Shown here in pieces: positions 1 to 7,452 of a DNA stretch of 34,887 nucleotides (within the stretch, counting starts at the first letter, position 1; each line of letters opens with the position of its first letter). The position numbers and the translations under genes are program-made. Below the pieces are notes generated by a model that saw only the letters and a program-made list of their open reading frames with translations, had not been told where the DNA came from and did not search any database. Origin of the DNA: Planctomycetota bacterium (lineage in GTDB: Bacteria; Planctomycetota; Planctomycetia; Pirellulales; JADFKK01). The stretch covers positions 1 through 34,887 of the forward strand of contig JADFKK010000044.1 in NCBI GenBank assembly GCA_022564995.1, in the 5' to 3' direction.

Positions 1-257
1 GAGATGCCGTCGCTGACGCCGATCGTATTGAATCGCATTCCAACCAGCCCGGCGGCCAGCACGCCCTCCTTAACCTTCGCCGCCAAATCGAGCAGGTGCA
101 TGTTGCAAGTGTTGCCCTCGTACCACATGCTGCCGATGCCGACCTGAGCCTTGTTCATGTCCTCCTCGGTCATGCCGGTTCCATAGAGCATCGCTTGCGA
201 GGCGCCCTGAATTTTCGGCTGGGTCACGCGGCTGCTGTATTTGTTGAGTTGAGACAT
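1..257 (-). CDS. ilvD: Dihydroxy-acid dehydratase, N-terminal part (cut by window edge)
   Basis: The minus strand from the ATG at 257 stays open to the window edge and gives 85 residues beginning [18 protein letters not shown]. It carries the IlvD/Edd signature around [18 protein letters not shown], where the Cys of TCNMH is the first iron-sulphur ligand of the [2Fe-2S]-type dehydratases. IlvD is cytoplasmic and dehydrates 2,3-dihydroxy-3-methylbutanoate and its isoleucine-pathway homologue, the third common step of branched-chain amino-acid synthesis. GAGGAAA lies five bases before the ATG and fixes the start. The remaining ~470 residues lie to the left of the window. It is divergent from the next gene, so 258-480 should hold two back-to-back promoters; I could not place their boxes. 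Confidence 0.93.
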   Translation of the reverse strand, partial: MSQLNKYSSRVTQPKIQGASQAMLYGTGMTEEDMNKAQVGIGSMWYEGNTCNMHLLDLAAKVKEGVLAAGLVGMRFNTIGVSDGI

Positions 258-480
258 GGGTTTTCCTCGAAGCTGGGCTGAATCGCACAGGCTGTGTTGC
301 CGCTTGCGGCTTAGCAGAACATCGCCCGCCCCGCTGCCGACATCGCGTCAAAACGATCTATTTTAGGAGCTGGCACGCTCATCCGCTAGGGTCAACGCCC
401 TGCTGGAAACGGGCGGGTCGACAACGTATGCTAACTGTCGACGCTGAGTCGCAACTCCATCACACAATGCGAGGGTCAAG

Positions 481-1101
481 ATGAGACACGCCTGCACTTT
501 ACTGCTGATGCTCACGGTCTGGCCGGCGATGGCCGCCGAAAAGGACACCGCCGCCGCGCTCTTCGACGGCAAGAGTTTCGCCGGTTGGGAAGGCAACCTC
601 AAACACTTTCGTATCGAAGAGGGGGCAATCGTCGCCGGCTCGCTCAAAGGAAAAGTTCCGCGTAACGAATTCCTTTGTACCAAGAAGCGCTACGGCGACT
701 TCGAATTGCGGCTCAAAGTCAAACTGGTCGGCAAGGGCGACAACGCCGGCATTCAGTTTCGCAGCGAACGAATCCCCAATCATCACGAAGTGAAGGGCTA
801 TCAAGCCGACATGGGCGGCATGTGGTGGGGCAAGCTGTACGACGAGTCGCGACGGCGCCGCGTGCTGGCCGGGGTGATTGACGCGGCGAAACTGAAGGCG
901 GTGCTCAAGATCGGCGATTGGAACGAATATGTGATCCGCTGCCAGGGCCCGCGCATTCAGTTTTGGGTCAACGGCGTGCAGACGGTCGATTACACCGAGC
1001 AGGAAAAGGACATTCCGCGACGCGGCATCATTGGCCTGCAAATTCACGGCGGAGCGCCGAGCCAGGCGTCGTACAAGGAGATTCGGATCAAGGAGTTGTA
1101 G
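481..1101 (+). CDS. Secreted DUF1080 (3-keto-disaccharide hydrolase family) protein
   Basis: 206 residues. Residues 1-19 form a signal peptide with a cleavage site after AMA, followed by a single DUF1080 domain: ALFDGKSFAGWEG near the N terminus, GDFELRLKVKLVGKGDNAGIQFRSE in the middle, GWNEY-like GDWNEYVIRCQG, and a closing IGLQIHGG. The family has a concanavalin-like jelly roll; characterised members hydrolyse 3-keto-glycosides, but most planctomycete paralogues are untested. The length fits a one-domain member. GAGGG five bases upstream supports the ATG at 481. It probably acts in the periplasm on carbohydrate. No operon partner is evident: the next gene is 82 bases away across a palindromic repeat. 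Confidence 0.88.
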   Translation: MRHACTLLLMLTVWPAMAAEKDTAAALFDGKSFAGWEGNLKHFRIEEGAIVAGSLKGKVPRNEFLCTKKRYGDFELRLKVKLVGKGDNAGIQFRSERIPNHHEVKGYQADMGGMWWGKLYDESRRRRVLAGVIDAAKLKAVLKIGDWNEYVIRCQGPRIQFWVNGVQTVDYTEQEKDIPRRGIIGLQIHGGAPSQASYKEIRIKEL

Positions 1102-1109
1102 AGCAGATG

Positions 1110-1179
1110 GTAGCTGAATTCGCAAGAATTCAGGAACCGCTCGATTGGCAACACTCTGAATTCTTGCGAATTCCGCTAC
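1110..1179. repeat. REPIN-like inverted pair, family A, copy 1
   Basis: Two units in inverted orientation: 1111-1133 and 1156-1178 match as reverse complements at 22 of 23 positions, with a 22-base spacer. Each unit starts with GTAGC and contains its own small hairpin, TGAATTC-GCAA-GAATTCA. The same element occurs at 27292-27355 and a single unit at 9633-9655. The pair ends five bases before the start codon at 1184 and leaves no room for a normal ribosome binding site. Confidence 0.9.
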
Positions 1180-1183
1180 GCTC

Positions 1184-1801
1184 ATGCCGCCGAAATTCAT
1201 TTACTTTGACATGGGCAACGTGTTGCTCTGCTTCGACCATCGTCGGGCGGCCCGCCAGATGGCCGAGGTGGCCGGCATGAACGAGGCGGAAGTTTGGCAG
1301 ATTGTTTTCGGCGACGATTTGCAACGACGATTTGAATGTGGCGAAATCACGCCGCGAGAGTTTCACGATGAGTTCTGCGCGCTAAGCGGAAAACAGCCAG
1401 ATTTCGACGCGCTCGAGCGGGCCGGCAGCGATATTTTCTGGCCGAACGTGTCGATGTTTTCGGTCATCAATCAGCTTCGTTCGGCCGGAAATCGCATCGG
1501 CGTGCTGTCAAACACTTGCCGCAGCCATTGGGAGTATTGCTTCGCTCAATTTCGGCTGCTGCAAACGGGCTTCGAGAAGCACGCCCTCAGCTTTGAAATC
1601 GGCGCAATGAAGCCGGATGCGGCCATCTATCGGGCCGCAGCCGAGATGGCCGGCGTCGAACCGGCCGAGATATTTTTCACCGATGACACGGCCGGGCACG
1701 TCGAAGCGGCCCGCGCCGCCGGATTCGATGCAGTGCTATTTACCGGCACGCGGCAGTTGGTCGATGCACTACGACAGCGAGGCGTGAAAATGAATTACTA
1801 G
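1184..1801 (+). CDS. HAD-superfamily (subclass IA) phosphatase
   Basis: 205 residues, starting MPPKFIYFDMGNVLLCFD. HAD motif I is the FDMGNVL segment with nucleophile Asp9; motif II is GVLSNT; motif III Lys is in GAMKPDAAIY; motif IV is the acidic pair in FFTDDTAGH. The DxGN form of motif I and the overall length resemble YihX-type sugar-phosphate phosphatases, but substrate cannot be read from sequence. It is cytoplasmic (no signal). There is no recognisable Shine-Dalgarno sequence, because a palindromic repeat ends five bases before the ATG; translation may be leaderless-like or depend on unfolding the hairpin. Its TAG stop directly abuts another long inverted repeat. Confidence 0.88.
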   Translation: MPPKFIYFDMGNVLLCFDHRRAARQMAEVAGMNEAEVWQIVFGDDLQRRFECGEITPREFHDEFCALSGKQPDFDALERAGSDIFWPNVSMFSVINQLRSAGNRIGVLSNTCRSHWEYCFAQFRLLQTGFEKHALSFEIGAMKPDAAIYRAAAEMAGVEPAEIFFTDDTAGHVEAARAAGFDAVLFTGTRQLVDALRQRGVKMNY

Positions 1802-1926
1802 GCTCTGTCTCAAAACACCTTGGGTTCGTGTTTCTCATCAGCCGCGGGGCGCTAGCCCCCGGTTCTTTCAGATTGCGGCAAGAACCGGACGCTAGCGCGT
1901 CCCGGCTGATGTTTTAAGACAGAGCC
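1801..1926. repeat. Long interrupted palindrome, MITE-like
   Basis: Outer arms 1801-1817 and 1910-1926 are reverse complements with one mismatch (GGCTCTGTCT.. / ..AGACAGAGCC). Inside, CATCAGCCG, GCGCTAGC and CCGGTTCT on the left pair with their complements on the right, so almost the whole 126 bases fold back. The left half carries about 20 extra bases after the outer arm. It starts on the last base of the preceding stop codon. It has no coding capacity and no transposase, so a non-autonomous element or repeat family member is the likely reading. Confidence 0.8.
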
Positions 1927-2006
1927 CAGAGCGCCGCTCCCACCCTTGCCAATCTTCGCTAAACCCGGTAGCTTTAGGACTTTAGCTAGCCGCACGGACT
2001 GTGGGC

Positions 2007-3251
2007 ATGATCTCTACCGCACGTGAAGTTGAGCGAATCGTGATTACCGGAATTGGGCTGACTTCGCCCAACGGCAATACGCTGCGCGAATATCGCGAGG
2101 CGCTGCTGGCCGGGCGGAGCGGGGTGAGCGATTATGAGATTCGCTACGTCGGCAAAACGCTGGCCGGCGTTTGCGATTACGACGCCCTAAAGTATCAAAA
2201 ACGCAAGGAAGTCCGCCGCGGAACGCGGGCCGGCAGCGTGGGGATTTATTGTGCCCACGAGGCGATTGCCGACGCGGGCATCGACTGGGAAAATGTTGAC
2301 CGCGGCCAGGTCGGCGTTTATATCGGGGTGACCGAACACGGTAACGTCGAGACCGAGAACGAGGTTTATAGCCTCAAGGGTTACGATTACGACATCAGCT
2401 TCTGGTCACACCATCACAACCCACGCACCGTGGCCAACAATCCGGCGGGCGAGATTACGCTGTCGCTGGGCATCACCGGGCCGCATTACTGCATCGGCGC
2501 GGCCTGTGCGGCAGGTAACGCCGGGGTGATTCAAGGCGCGCAGATGTTGCAGCTTGGCGAGTGCGATTTGGCGCTGGCCGGCGGAGTGTCGGAAAGCATC
2601 CACACGTTCGGCATCTTCGCCAGCTTCAAGAGCCAAGGAGCTTTGGCCACACACGACGACCCGTCCAGGGCCTCGCGGCCGTTCGACACGGATCGAAACG
2701 GCATCGTCGTAGCGGAAGGCGGCTGCATCTATACGATGGAACGTCTGAGCGATGCGAAAGCCCGCGGGGCAAAAATTTATGGTGAGTTGGTCGGCCACGC
2801 GATGAACAGCGACGCGACCGACTTCGTGCTGCCGAATCCTGATCGGCAGGAGCAGTGCGTCCGCAAGGCGCTCGGACGGGCCGGACTGGCTCCCGAACAG
2901 ATCGACATCGTCAGCACACACGCCACCGGAACCGGCCTGGGCGACATTCAAGAGTGCGAAGCCCTGCGGCGGGTGTTCGGCGGCAGCCAGCGAACGCGGA
3001 TCAACAACACCAAGAGCTACATCGGCCACGCCATGGGCGCCGCCGGCGTGTTGGAATTGTCCGGAAACCTGCCCGCCTTTGAAGACGGCGTTTGCCATCC
3101 GACGATCAACGTCGACCGGCTCGACCCGGAATGCGAATTGCCCGGTTTGGTAATCGGCGAGCCGCGCGAGATGAAAAAAGTGGAGTATATCCTGAACAAT
3201 TCGTTCGGAATGTTGGGGATTAACTCAGTGGTGATTATTAAGCGGGTGTGA
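2007..3251 (+). CDS. Beta-ketoacyl-ACP synthase (FabF/KAS II-like)
   Basis: 414 residues from the ATG at 2007 (a GTG at 2001 is the other option). It is a complete condensing enzyme: nucleophile Cys167 in GAACAAGNAG, His305 in STHATGTG and His341 in SYIGHAMGAAG form the Cys-His-His triad. It would condense an acyl-enzyme with malonyl-ACP. The sequence around the active site (ACAAG where FabF usually has ACATG) and inserts such as YDYDISFWSHHHNPRT mark it as a divergent paralogue, not the housekeeping FabF. It heads a plus-strand set with an ACP, two FAD oxidoreductases, a dehydratase and an enoyl reductase, which suggests a special acyl chain and not bulk fatty acids. No malonyltransferase or ketoreductase is present, so these would be borrowed from elsewhere. 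Confidence 0.93.
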   Translation: MISTAREVERIVITGIGLTSPNGNTLREYREALLAGRSGVSDYEIRYVGKTLAGVCDYDALKYQKRKEVRRGTRAGSVGIYCAHEAIADAGIDWENVDRGQVGVYIGVTEHGNVETENEVYSLKGYDYDISFWSHHHNPRTVANNPAGEITLSLGITGPHYCIGAACAAGNAGVIQGAQMLQLGECDLALAGGVSESIHTFGIFASFKSQGALATHDDPSRASRPFDTDRNGIVVAEGGCIYTMERLSDAKARGAKIYGELVGHAMNSDATDFVLPNPDRQEQCVRKALGRAGLAPEQIDIVSTHATGTGLGDIQECEALRRVFGGSQRTRINNTKSYIGHAMGAAGVLELSGNLPAFEDGVCHPTINVDRLDPECELPGLVIGEPREMKKVEYILNNSFGMLGINSVVIIKRV

Positions 3252-3440
3252 AAAGGATTTAGGATTTGGGAGTTAGGAGTTAGAAATGTCAATTTGTAAT
3301 TGTCAATTTTCAATTCCCCTCCGTGTCTCCGTATTGAATTCTCGCGACCCCTCGTCGCCGGCGCGACCAATGGTCGCGGCTTTACAAATCCTAAATCCTA
3401 AATCCCAAATCCCAAATTCAACCAACGGAGCCAGCCGGCA
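3252..3440. repeat. Gap filled by imperfect inverted low-complexity repeat
   Basis: Between the ketosynthase and the ACP gene. About 3253-3281 consists of AGGATTTAGGATTTGGGAGTT-type units, and 3386-3420 of the complementary AAATCCTAAATCC and CCCAAATCCC units, so the gap can fold back on itself. Inside it, 3362-3385 is a copy of the GCGACCA-TGGTCGC palindrome followed by GGCTTTACA, also seen at 16657-16679 and 21509-21532. No reading frame is convincing here. Confidence 0.7.
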
Positions 3441-3701
3441 ATGACGAACGCCGAGATACGTGACGTGATTCTGAACATTCTCGAAGGGATTACTCCCGAC
3501 GACGACTTGACGACACTCAAGGACGACGCGCCGTTCCGCGAGCAATTGGAACTCGACAGCATGGATTTCCTCGACATCGTTATGGAAATTCGCAAGCGCT
3601 ACCGCGTGCAGGTTCCCGAAGAGGATTACGAGCAACTCGCCAGCATGGCCAGCACGGTGGCTTACTTGGAGCCGATGATGAAGGATCTGGAGAAGGTGTA
3701 G
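3441..3701 (+). CDS. Acyl carrier protein
   Basis: 86 residues, an acidic four-helix carrier. The phosphopantetheine attachment serine is Ser40 in LELDSMDFLDIV, the standard DSL/DSM motif. The segment after it, EIRKRYRVQVPEEDYEQLASM, is the usual helix II to helix III region. It is slightly longer than AcpP and more divergent, as expected for a carrier dedicated to the neighbouring ketosynthase, dehydratase and enoyl reductase. The ATG at 3441 follows GGAGCCAGCCGGCA, giving a weak ribosome binding site. It would carry the growing chain while the two FAD enzymes downstream act on it, but whether those act on ACP-bound chains is inference. Confidence 0.93.
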   Translation: MTNAEIRDVILNILEGITPDDDLTTLKDDAPFREQLELDSMDFLDIVMEIRKRYRVQVPEEDYEQLASMASTVAYLEPMMKDLEKV

Positions 3702-4037
3702 GGGAGGGGAAGGGGACGGTGCGTTATGGAACTGCTCGCGTCTTCACAGTGGCAGGCAAGGGACTGGAGGCTGGGGACTGGGGACTGGGGACTGGGAAAA
3801 CTCCAGCGTTCGCTTCTCCAGCCTCCAGCCCCCTACCCCCAGCGCAGCCTTGTGCTCGTCGGCTCCTGTTTCCCCAGCCCCCAGCCCCCAGCCCCCCGCG
3901 CTACCCTGTGGCTCGTCGCCTTGCGCTTCACCAGCCCCCAGTCCCCAGTCCCCAGCCCCTTTCGCTGCCCTGCCGTCGCGCCGCCCACCCTGGTCATCGT
4001 CACGCCACTCTAGGTGCAAGAACGCCACCCAGCCACC
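3702..4037. repeat. Gene-free gap of GGGGACTG / CCCCAGT tandem units in inverted array
   Basis: About 3756-3800 is made of repeated GGGGACTG and GCTGGGGACTG units. About 3820-3960 holds repeated complementary units (CCCCCAGTCCCCAGT, CCAGCCTCCAGCCCC), interleaved with less regular stretches around GTGCTCGTCGGCTC. The two halves can pair imperfectly over more than 100 bases. Open frames across it are by-products of the simple sequence. It separates the ACP gene from the FAD oxidoreductase and could be a long structured leader or just repeat accumulation. Confidence 0.7.
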
Positions 4038-5414
4038 ATGTACGACACGATCATCATCGGGGCCGGAATGTCGGGGCTGGCGGCGGGCATTCGGCTGGCG
4101 TATTACGATCAGAGCGTTTGCATTCTGGAACGCCACACGACCATCGGTGGGCTGAATTCTTTCTACCGACTCGGCGGGCGAAACTACGACGTCGGGCTGC
4201 ACGCGGTAACCAACTTCACTCCCAAGGGCACCAAGCGCGGCCCGCTGGCCCGGCTGCTGCGGCAGTTGCGATTCCGCTGGGACGATTTCGCCCTGGTGCC
4301 ACAGATCGGCTCGAAGGTCGCCTTCCCCGGTATTGAGCTGAAGTTCAACAACGACATCGAACTGCTCACCAGCGAGGTCACCCGGGCCTTTCCCGATCAG
4401 ACCGATAACTTTCTGCGGCTGATTGACGGCCTGATCGACTACGACCAAATCGACGAGGCCGCCGGCGAGTCGGCCCGAGGAATCGTGGGCGAGATCATTA
4501 CCGATCCGCTGCTGGTCGACATGCTGTTGTGCCCGCTGATGTTTTACGGCTGTGCTCGGCCGCGGGACATGGATTACGGGCAATTCTGCATCATGTTTCG
4601 CAGCATTTTCTTGGAGGGCTTCTCGCGGCCGTTCGCCGGCGTGCGGGTGCTGCTGAAGAATCTGGTTCGCCGCTACCGCGAACTGGGCGGCGAGTTGCGG
4701 CTGCGGGCCGGCGTGCGGCGGATCGTCGAAGAAGACGGTCGGGCGGTTGGCGTGGAGTTGGACGACGGCACGCTGCTCGAAAGCCGGCGCATTTTTTCAT
4801 CGGCCGGTTGGTCGGAAACGATGCGGATGTGCCAGAAGAGTGATTTGATGCCGCAGCGGGCCTCCGGCGAGCTGTCCTTCACCGAGACCATTTCGGTGCT
4901 CGACCGGCAGCCGGCCGACTTGGGCCACCACGAGACGATCATCTTCTTCAACGATTCGAACGAGTTCCATTGGGAAAAGCCGGACGGTCTGGTCGACGTG
5001 CGCAGCGGCGTGATCTGTTCGCCGAACAATTTTTGTTACGAAAAGCCGCTCGACGTGGGCATGATCCGCGTCACTTCGCTGGCCAATTACGACCGCTGGG
5101 CCGGGCTGCCCGAGGAGCGTTACCGGCTGGAAAAACTTGCCTGGTACGACAGAATTGTCGATTCGGCCGTGCGTTTCATGCCCGACTTTCGCCGGGCGGT
5201 GACCGACACCGACATGTTCACGCCGACCACGATCCGCCGCTTCACCGGCCACGACAACGGCGCGGTCTACGGAGCCCCCGACAAACAAACCGACGGCACC
5301 ACACACCTGAAAAACCTCTACATCTGCGGCACCGACCAAGGCTGGGTCGGCATTATCGGCACGATCATCAGCGGAATTATGATCGCGAATCGATACGCGC
5401 TGCGGGAGGGGTGA
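4038..5414 (+). CDS. CrtI/phytoene-desaturase-like FAD oxidoreductase 1
   Basis: 458 residues from the ATG at 4038; a GTG at 4014 would add eight residues before the Rossmann fold and is less likely. The N terminus MYDTIIIGAGMSGLAAG contains GxGxxG at residues 8-13 and an acidic end of strand two (CILERH), with the GG of TIGGLNSF following: the dinucleotide-binding mark of the phytoene dehydrogenase/amine oxidase superfamily. The C-terminal FAD motif reads NLYICGTDQGWVGIIGTIISG. Such enzymes desaturate, isomerise or saturate polyenes. Its stop codon is directly followed by the ATG of a second member of the same superfamily (TGAATG), so the two are translationally coupled and probably work in sequence on one lipid. 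Confidence 0.9.
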   Translation: MYDTIIIGAGMSGLAAGIRLAYYDQSVCILERHTTIGGLNSFYRLGGRNYDVGLHAVTNFTPKGTKRGPLARLLRQLRFRWDDFALVPQIGSKVAFPGIELKFNNDIELLTSEVTRAFPDQTDNFLRLIDGLIDYDQIDEAAGESARGIVGEIITDPLLVDMLLCPLMFYGCARPRDMDYGQFCIMFRSIFLEGFSRPFAGVRVLLKNLVRRYRELGGELRLRAGVRRIVEEDGRAVGVELDDGTLLESRRIFSSAGWSETMRMCQKSDLMPQRASGELSFTETISVLDRQPADLGHHETIIFFNDSNEFHWEKPDGLVDVRSGVICSPNNFCYEKPLDVGMIRVTSLANYDRWAGLPEERYRLEKLAWYDRIVDSAVRFMPDFRRAVTDTDMFTPTTIRRFTGHDNGAVYGAPDKQTDGTTHLKNLYICGTDQGWVGIIGTIISGIMIANRYALREG

Positions 5415-6854
5415 ATGCCCAAAGACTTTCTCAAACACGCCAAGGACGAGTACGACGTGATCGTCATCGGCAGCGGGCTGGCCGGGTTGACGGCGGCCAA
5501 TATGCTGGGGCGGGGCGGGCTGTCGGTGTTGTTGCTCGAGCAGCATTACAAGCTGGGCGGAATGGCCACCTGGTTTCGTCGCTCCGGCGGGCACATCTTC
5601 GACGTCTCGCTGCACGGGTTTCCGGTCGGCATGATTAAGAGCTGCCGACGATATTGGAACAGCGAAATCGCCGACTCGATCGTGCAGCTCAAGGGTATTC
5701 GCTTCGATAACCCGATGTTCAGCCTGACCACCACATTCAATCGCGAGGATTTTACGCGGCTGCTCACCGGCCAATTCAACGTGCCGGCCGAAAACATCGC
5801 GGCCTTTTTCGACGCCGCCCGGGCGATGAATTTCTACGACGATCAGCGGACGACCACCGGCGAGTTATTTGAGAAACACTTCCCGGGCCGCGAAGACGTC
5901 ATCCGCCTGTTGATGGAGCCGATCACCTACGCCAACGGATCGACGCTCGAGGATCCGGCGGTCAGCTACGGGATTGTGTTCTCGAACTTTATGTCGAAGG
6001 GCGTCTACACGTTCGTAGGCGGGACCGACCGGCTGATCGGATTGATGACGGGCGAACTGGAGCGCAGCGGCGTCGATGTTTGCATCCGCTCAGACGTTGA
6101 GAAAATCATCGTCCAGCGCGGCCGCGTGCGCGGCGTTCAAGTTGGCTCGCGCACGATCAAAGCTCGGGCGGTCGTTTCCAACTCCAATCTAGTGACGACC
6201 ATTTTTCAGCTCGTCGGCGAGGAACATTTCGATCGCGATTTCATCGACGAGGCCCGGGCGGTGCGGCTGAACAATTCGAGCTGCCAGGTCTACATGGCAT
6301 TTAAGCCGGGGGTGATGATCGACGAGAGCCAGGGCGATTTGTTGTTCAGTTCGACCGCCCCGCTGTTTCGCACCGAGGCGTTGCTGTCGCGAGACATCAC
6401 CAGCCGCACGTTTTCGTTTTATTATCCGCGGACTCGGCCCGGCACGGATCGCTGCATGGTGGTTTCGAGCACCAACGCGCGACACGAAGACTGGGCCGAC
6501 TTGCCGGAGGAGGAATACGAGGCGAGTAAGCGGGATCTGGTGAAAACAACGCTCGACGCCTTGGAGAAATACATTCCCAACGCAAGGGAAATCATCGTTC
6601 ATGCCGAGGCCTCGACGCCGCGGACGTTTCAGCACTATACTCGACATGCCCAGGGGGCCAGCTTCGGCACGAAGTTTGAAGGGCTGGCGGTCAGCCGGGC
6701 GTTGCCGCAGCAGATTACCGGCCTCTTGCACGCCGGCAGCGTTGGCATCATCATGTCGGGTTGGCTGGGGGCGATCAACTACGGCGTGATCGTCGCCAAC
6801 GACGTGGAATCGTTGTTGATGAAGGATGAGTTATGTCCCGCGAAGAAATCCTAG
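5415..6854 (+). CDS. CrtI/phytoene-desaturase-like FAD oxidoreductase 2
   Basis: 479 residues. GSGLAG at residues 19-24 and [16 protein letters not shown] give the FAD-binding fold; the C terminus [21 protein letters not shown] is the second FAD contact. The enzyme is homologous to its upstream neighbour but clearly divergent from it, so this is an old duplication and not a recent one. The C terminus overlaps the dehydratase gene by 22 bases, another sign of a single transcription unit. A role in introducing or rearranging double bonds in an acyl chain is inferred from the ACP and FAS-type neighbours. A carotenoid role is less likely since no phytoene synthase or geranylgeranyl synthase is near. 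Confidence 0.9.
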   Translation: MPKDFLKHAKDEYDVIVIGSGLAGLTAANMLGRGGLSVLLLEQHYKLGGMATWFRRSGGHIFDVSLHGFPVGMIKSCRRYWNSEIADSIVQLKGIRFDNPMFSLTTTFNREDFTRLLTGQFNVPAENIAAFFDAARAMNFYDDQRTTTGELFEKHFPGREDVIRLLMEPITYANGSTLEDPAVSYGIVFSNFMSKGVYTFVGGTDRLIGLMTGELERSGVDVCIRSDVEKIIVQRGRVRGVQVGSRTIKARAVVSNSNLVTTIFQLVGEEHFDRDFIDEARAVRLNNSSCQVYMAFKPGVMIDESQGDLLFSSTAPLFRTEALLSRDITSRTFSFYYPRTRPGTDRCMVVSSTNARHEDWADLPEEEYEASKRDLVKTTLDALEKYIPNAREIIVHAEASTPRTFQHYTRHAQGASFGTKFEGLAVSRALPQQITGLLHAGSVGIIMSGWLGAINYGVIVANDVESLLMKDELCPAKKS

Positions 6855-7270
6855 CCGCGATTCCACACCGGCCGCCGTTTTTGCTGGTCGATGAGATCGT
6901 CCAGCGCGACGAGACACACATCGTCTGCCGCAAGACGTTCAGCGGAGACGAGTATTTCTATGCCGGCCATTATCCCGATTTTCCCATCACGCCCGGCGTG
7001 CTATTGTGCGAAGCGGCGATGCAAGCCGGGGCCGTGCTGCTCGCTCCGCTAATGGCCGATGGCGGCGGCGAGGGCGTGCCGGTGGCCACGCGGATGAACG
7101 ACGTGCGGTTCAAACGCATGGTGCGGCCGGGCGAAACGATCACGATGGAAGTTGAATTGAATGAACGAGTTGGAGGAGCGTTTTACCTCAGCGGCAAGGT
7201 CACCGTCGACGGGCAAGTGGCGGTTCGGCTACAGTTCGTCTGCATGATGGCGCCGAGGCAGGAAGATTAA
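6833..7270 (+). CDS. FabZ/FabA-like 3-hydroxyacyl-ACP dehydratase
   Basis: 145 residues, one hotdog domain. It starts [22 protein letters not shown] and carries the FabZ active-site stretch [20 protein letters not shown] with catalytic His46 and Glu60. It dehydrates (3R)-3-hydroxyacyl-ACP to the trans-2-enoyl-ACP. AAGGATGAG just before the ATG at 6833 is a good ribosome binding site located inside the end of the preceding FAD-enzyme gene. A ketoreductase is missing from the locus, so its substrate must be made by a FabG encoded elsewhere. Confidence 0.92.
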   Translation: MSREEILAAIPHRPPFLLVDEIVQRDETHIVCRKTFSGDEYFYAGHYPDFPITPGVLLCEAAMQAGAVLLAPLMADGGGEGVPVATRMNDVRFKRMVRPGETITMEVELNERVGGAFYLSGKVTVDGQVAVRLQFVCMMAPRQED

Positions 7271-7289
7271 ACACATTGAATCACGAAGC

Positions 7290-7405
7290 GAATTCCGGCG
7301 AGCGTCGGCCGTTAGGCCGATGGTAATTCCTCGATCTCGTTCAGCCGTATCCCGACGGAACGTAATACCCCCGGGCTAACGCCCCCGGGGCTCGCCTGAC
7401 GATCG
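7290..7405. repeat. Two hairpins between dehydratase and reductase genes
   Basis: TCGGCCGTTAGGCCGA near 7303-7318 and the GC-rich CCCCCGGGCTAACG / CGCCCCCGGGG palindrome near 7368-7390 are both self-complementary. There is no T tract after either, so I would not call them terminators; they look like members of the planctomycete GCTA-type palindrome group also seen at 1801-1926. Confidence 0.55.
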
Positions 7406-7452
7406 TCGAAATGCGACAACGATTGGGAGCGACTCCCGCGGACACGAAAATC

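Noticed and set aside
499..1200. Long minus-strand frame over the DUF1080 gene
   Set aside because: The plus strand encodes a clear signal peptide and DUF1080 domain; the minus frame is a by-product of GC bias.
3719..4336. Frames in the gap before the first FAD enzyme
   Set aside because: Pro/Trp/Gly-rich peptides come from the GGGGACTG and CCCCAGT units.
4038..6854. Carotenoid locus
   Set aside because: Two CrtI-like genes but no phytoene synthase or prenyl synthase; neighbours are ACP-dependent enzymes.
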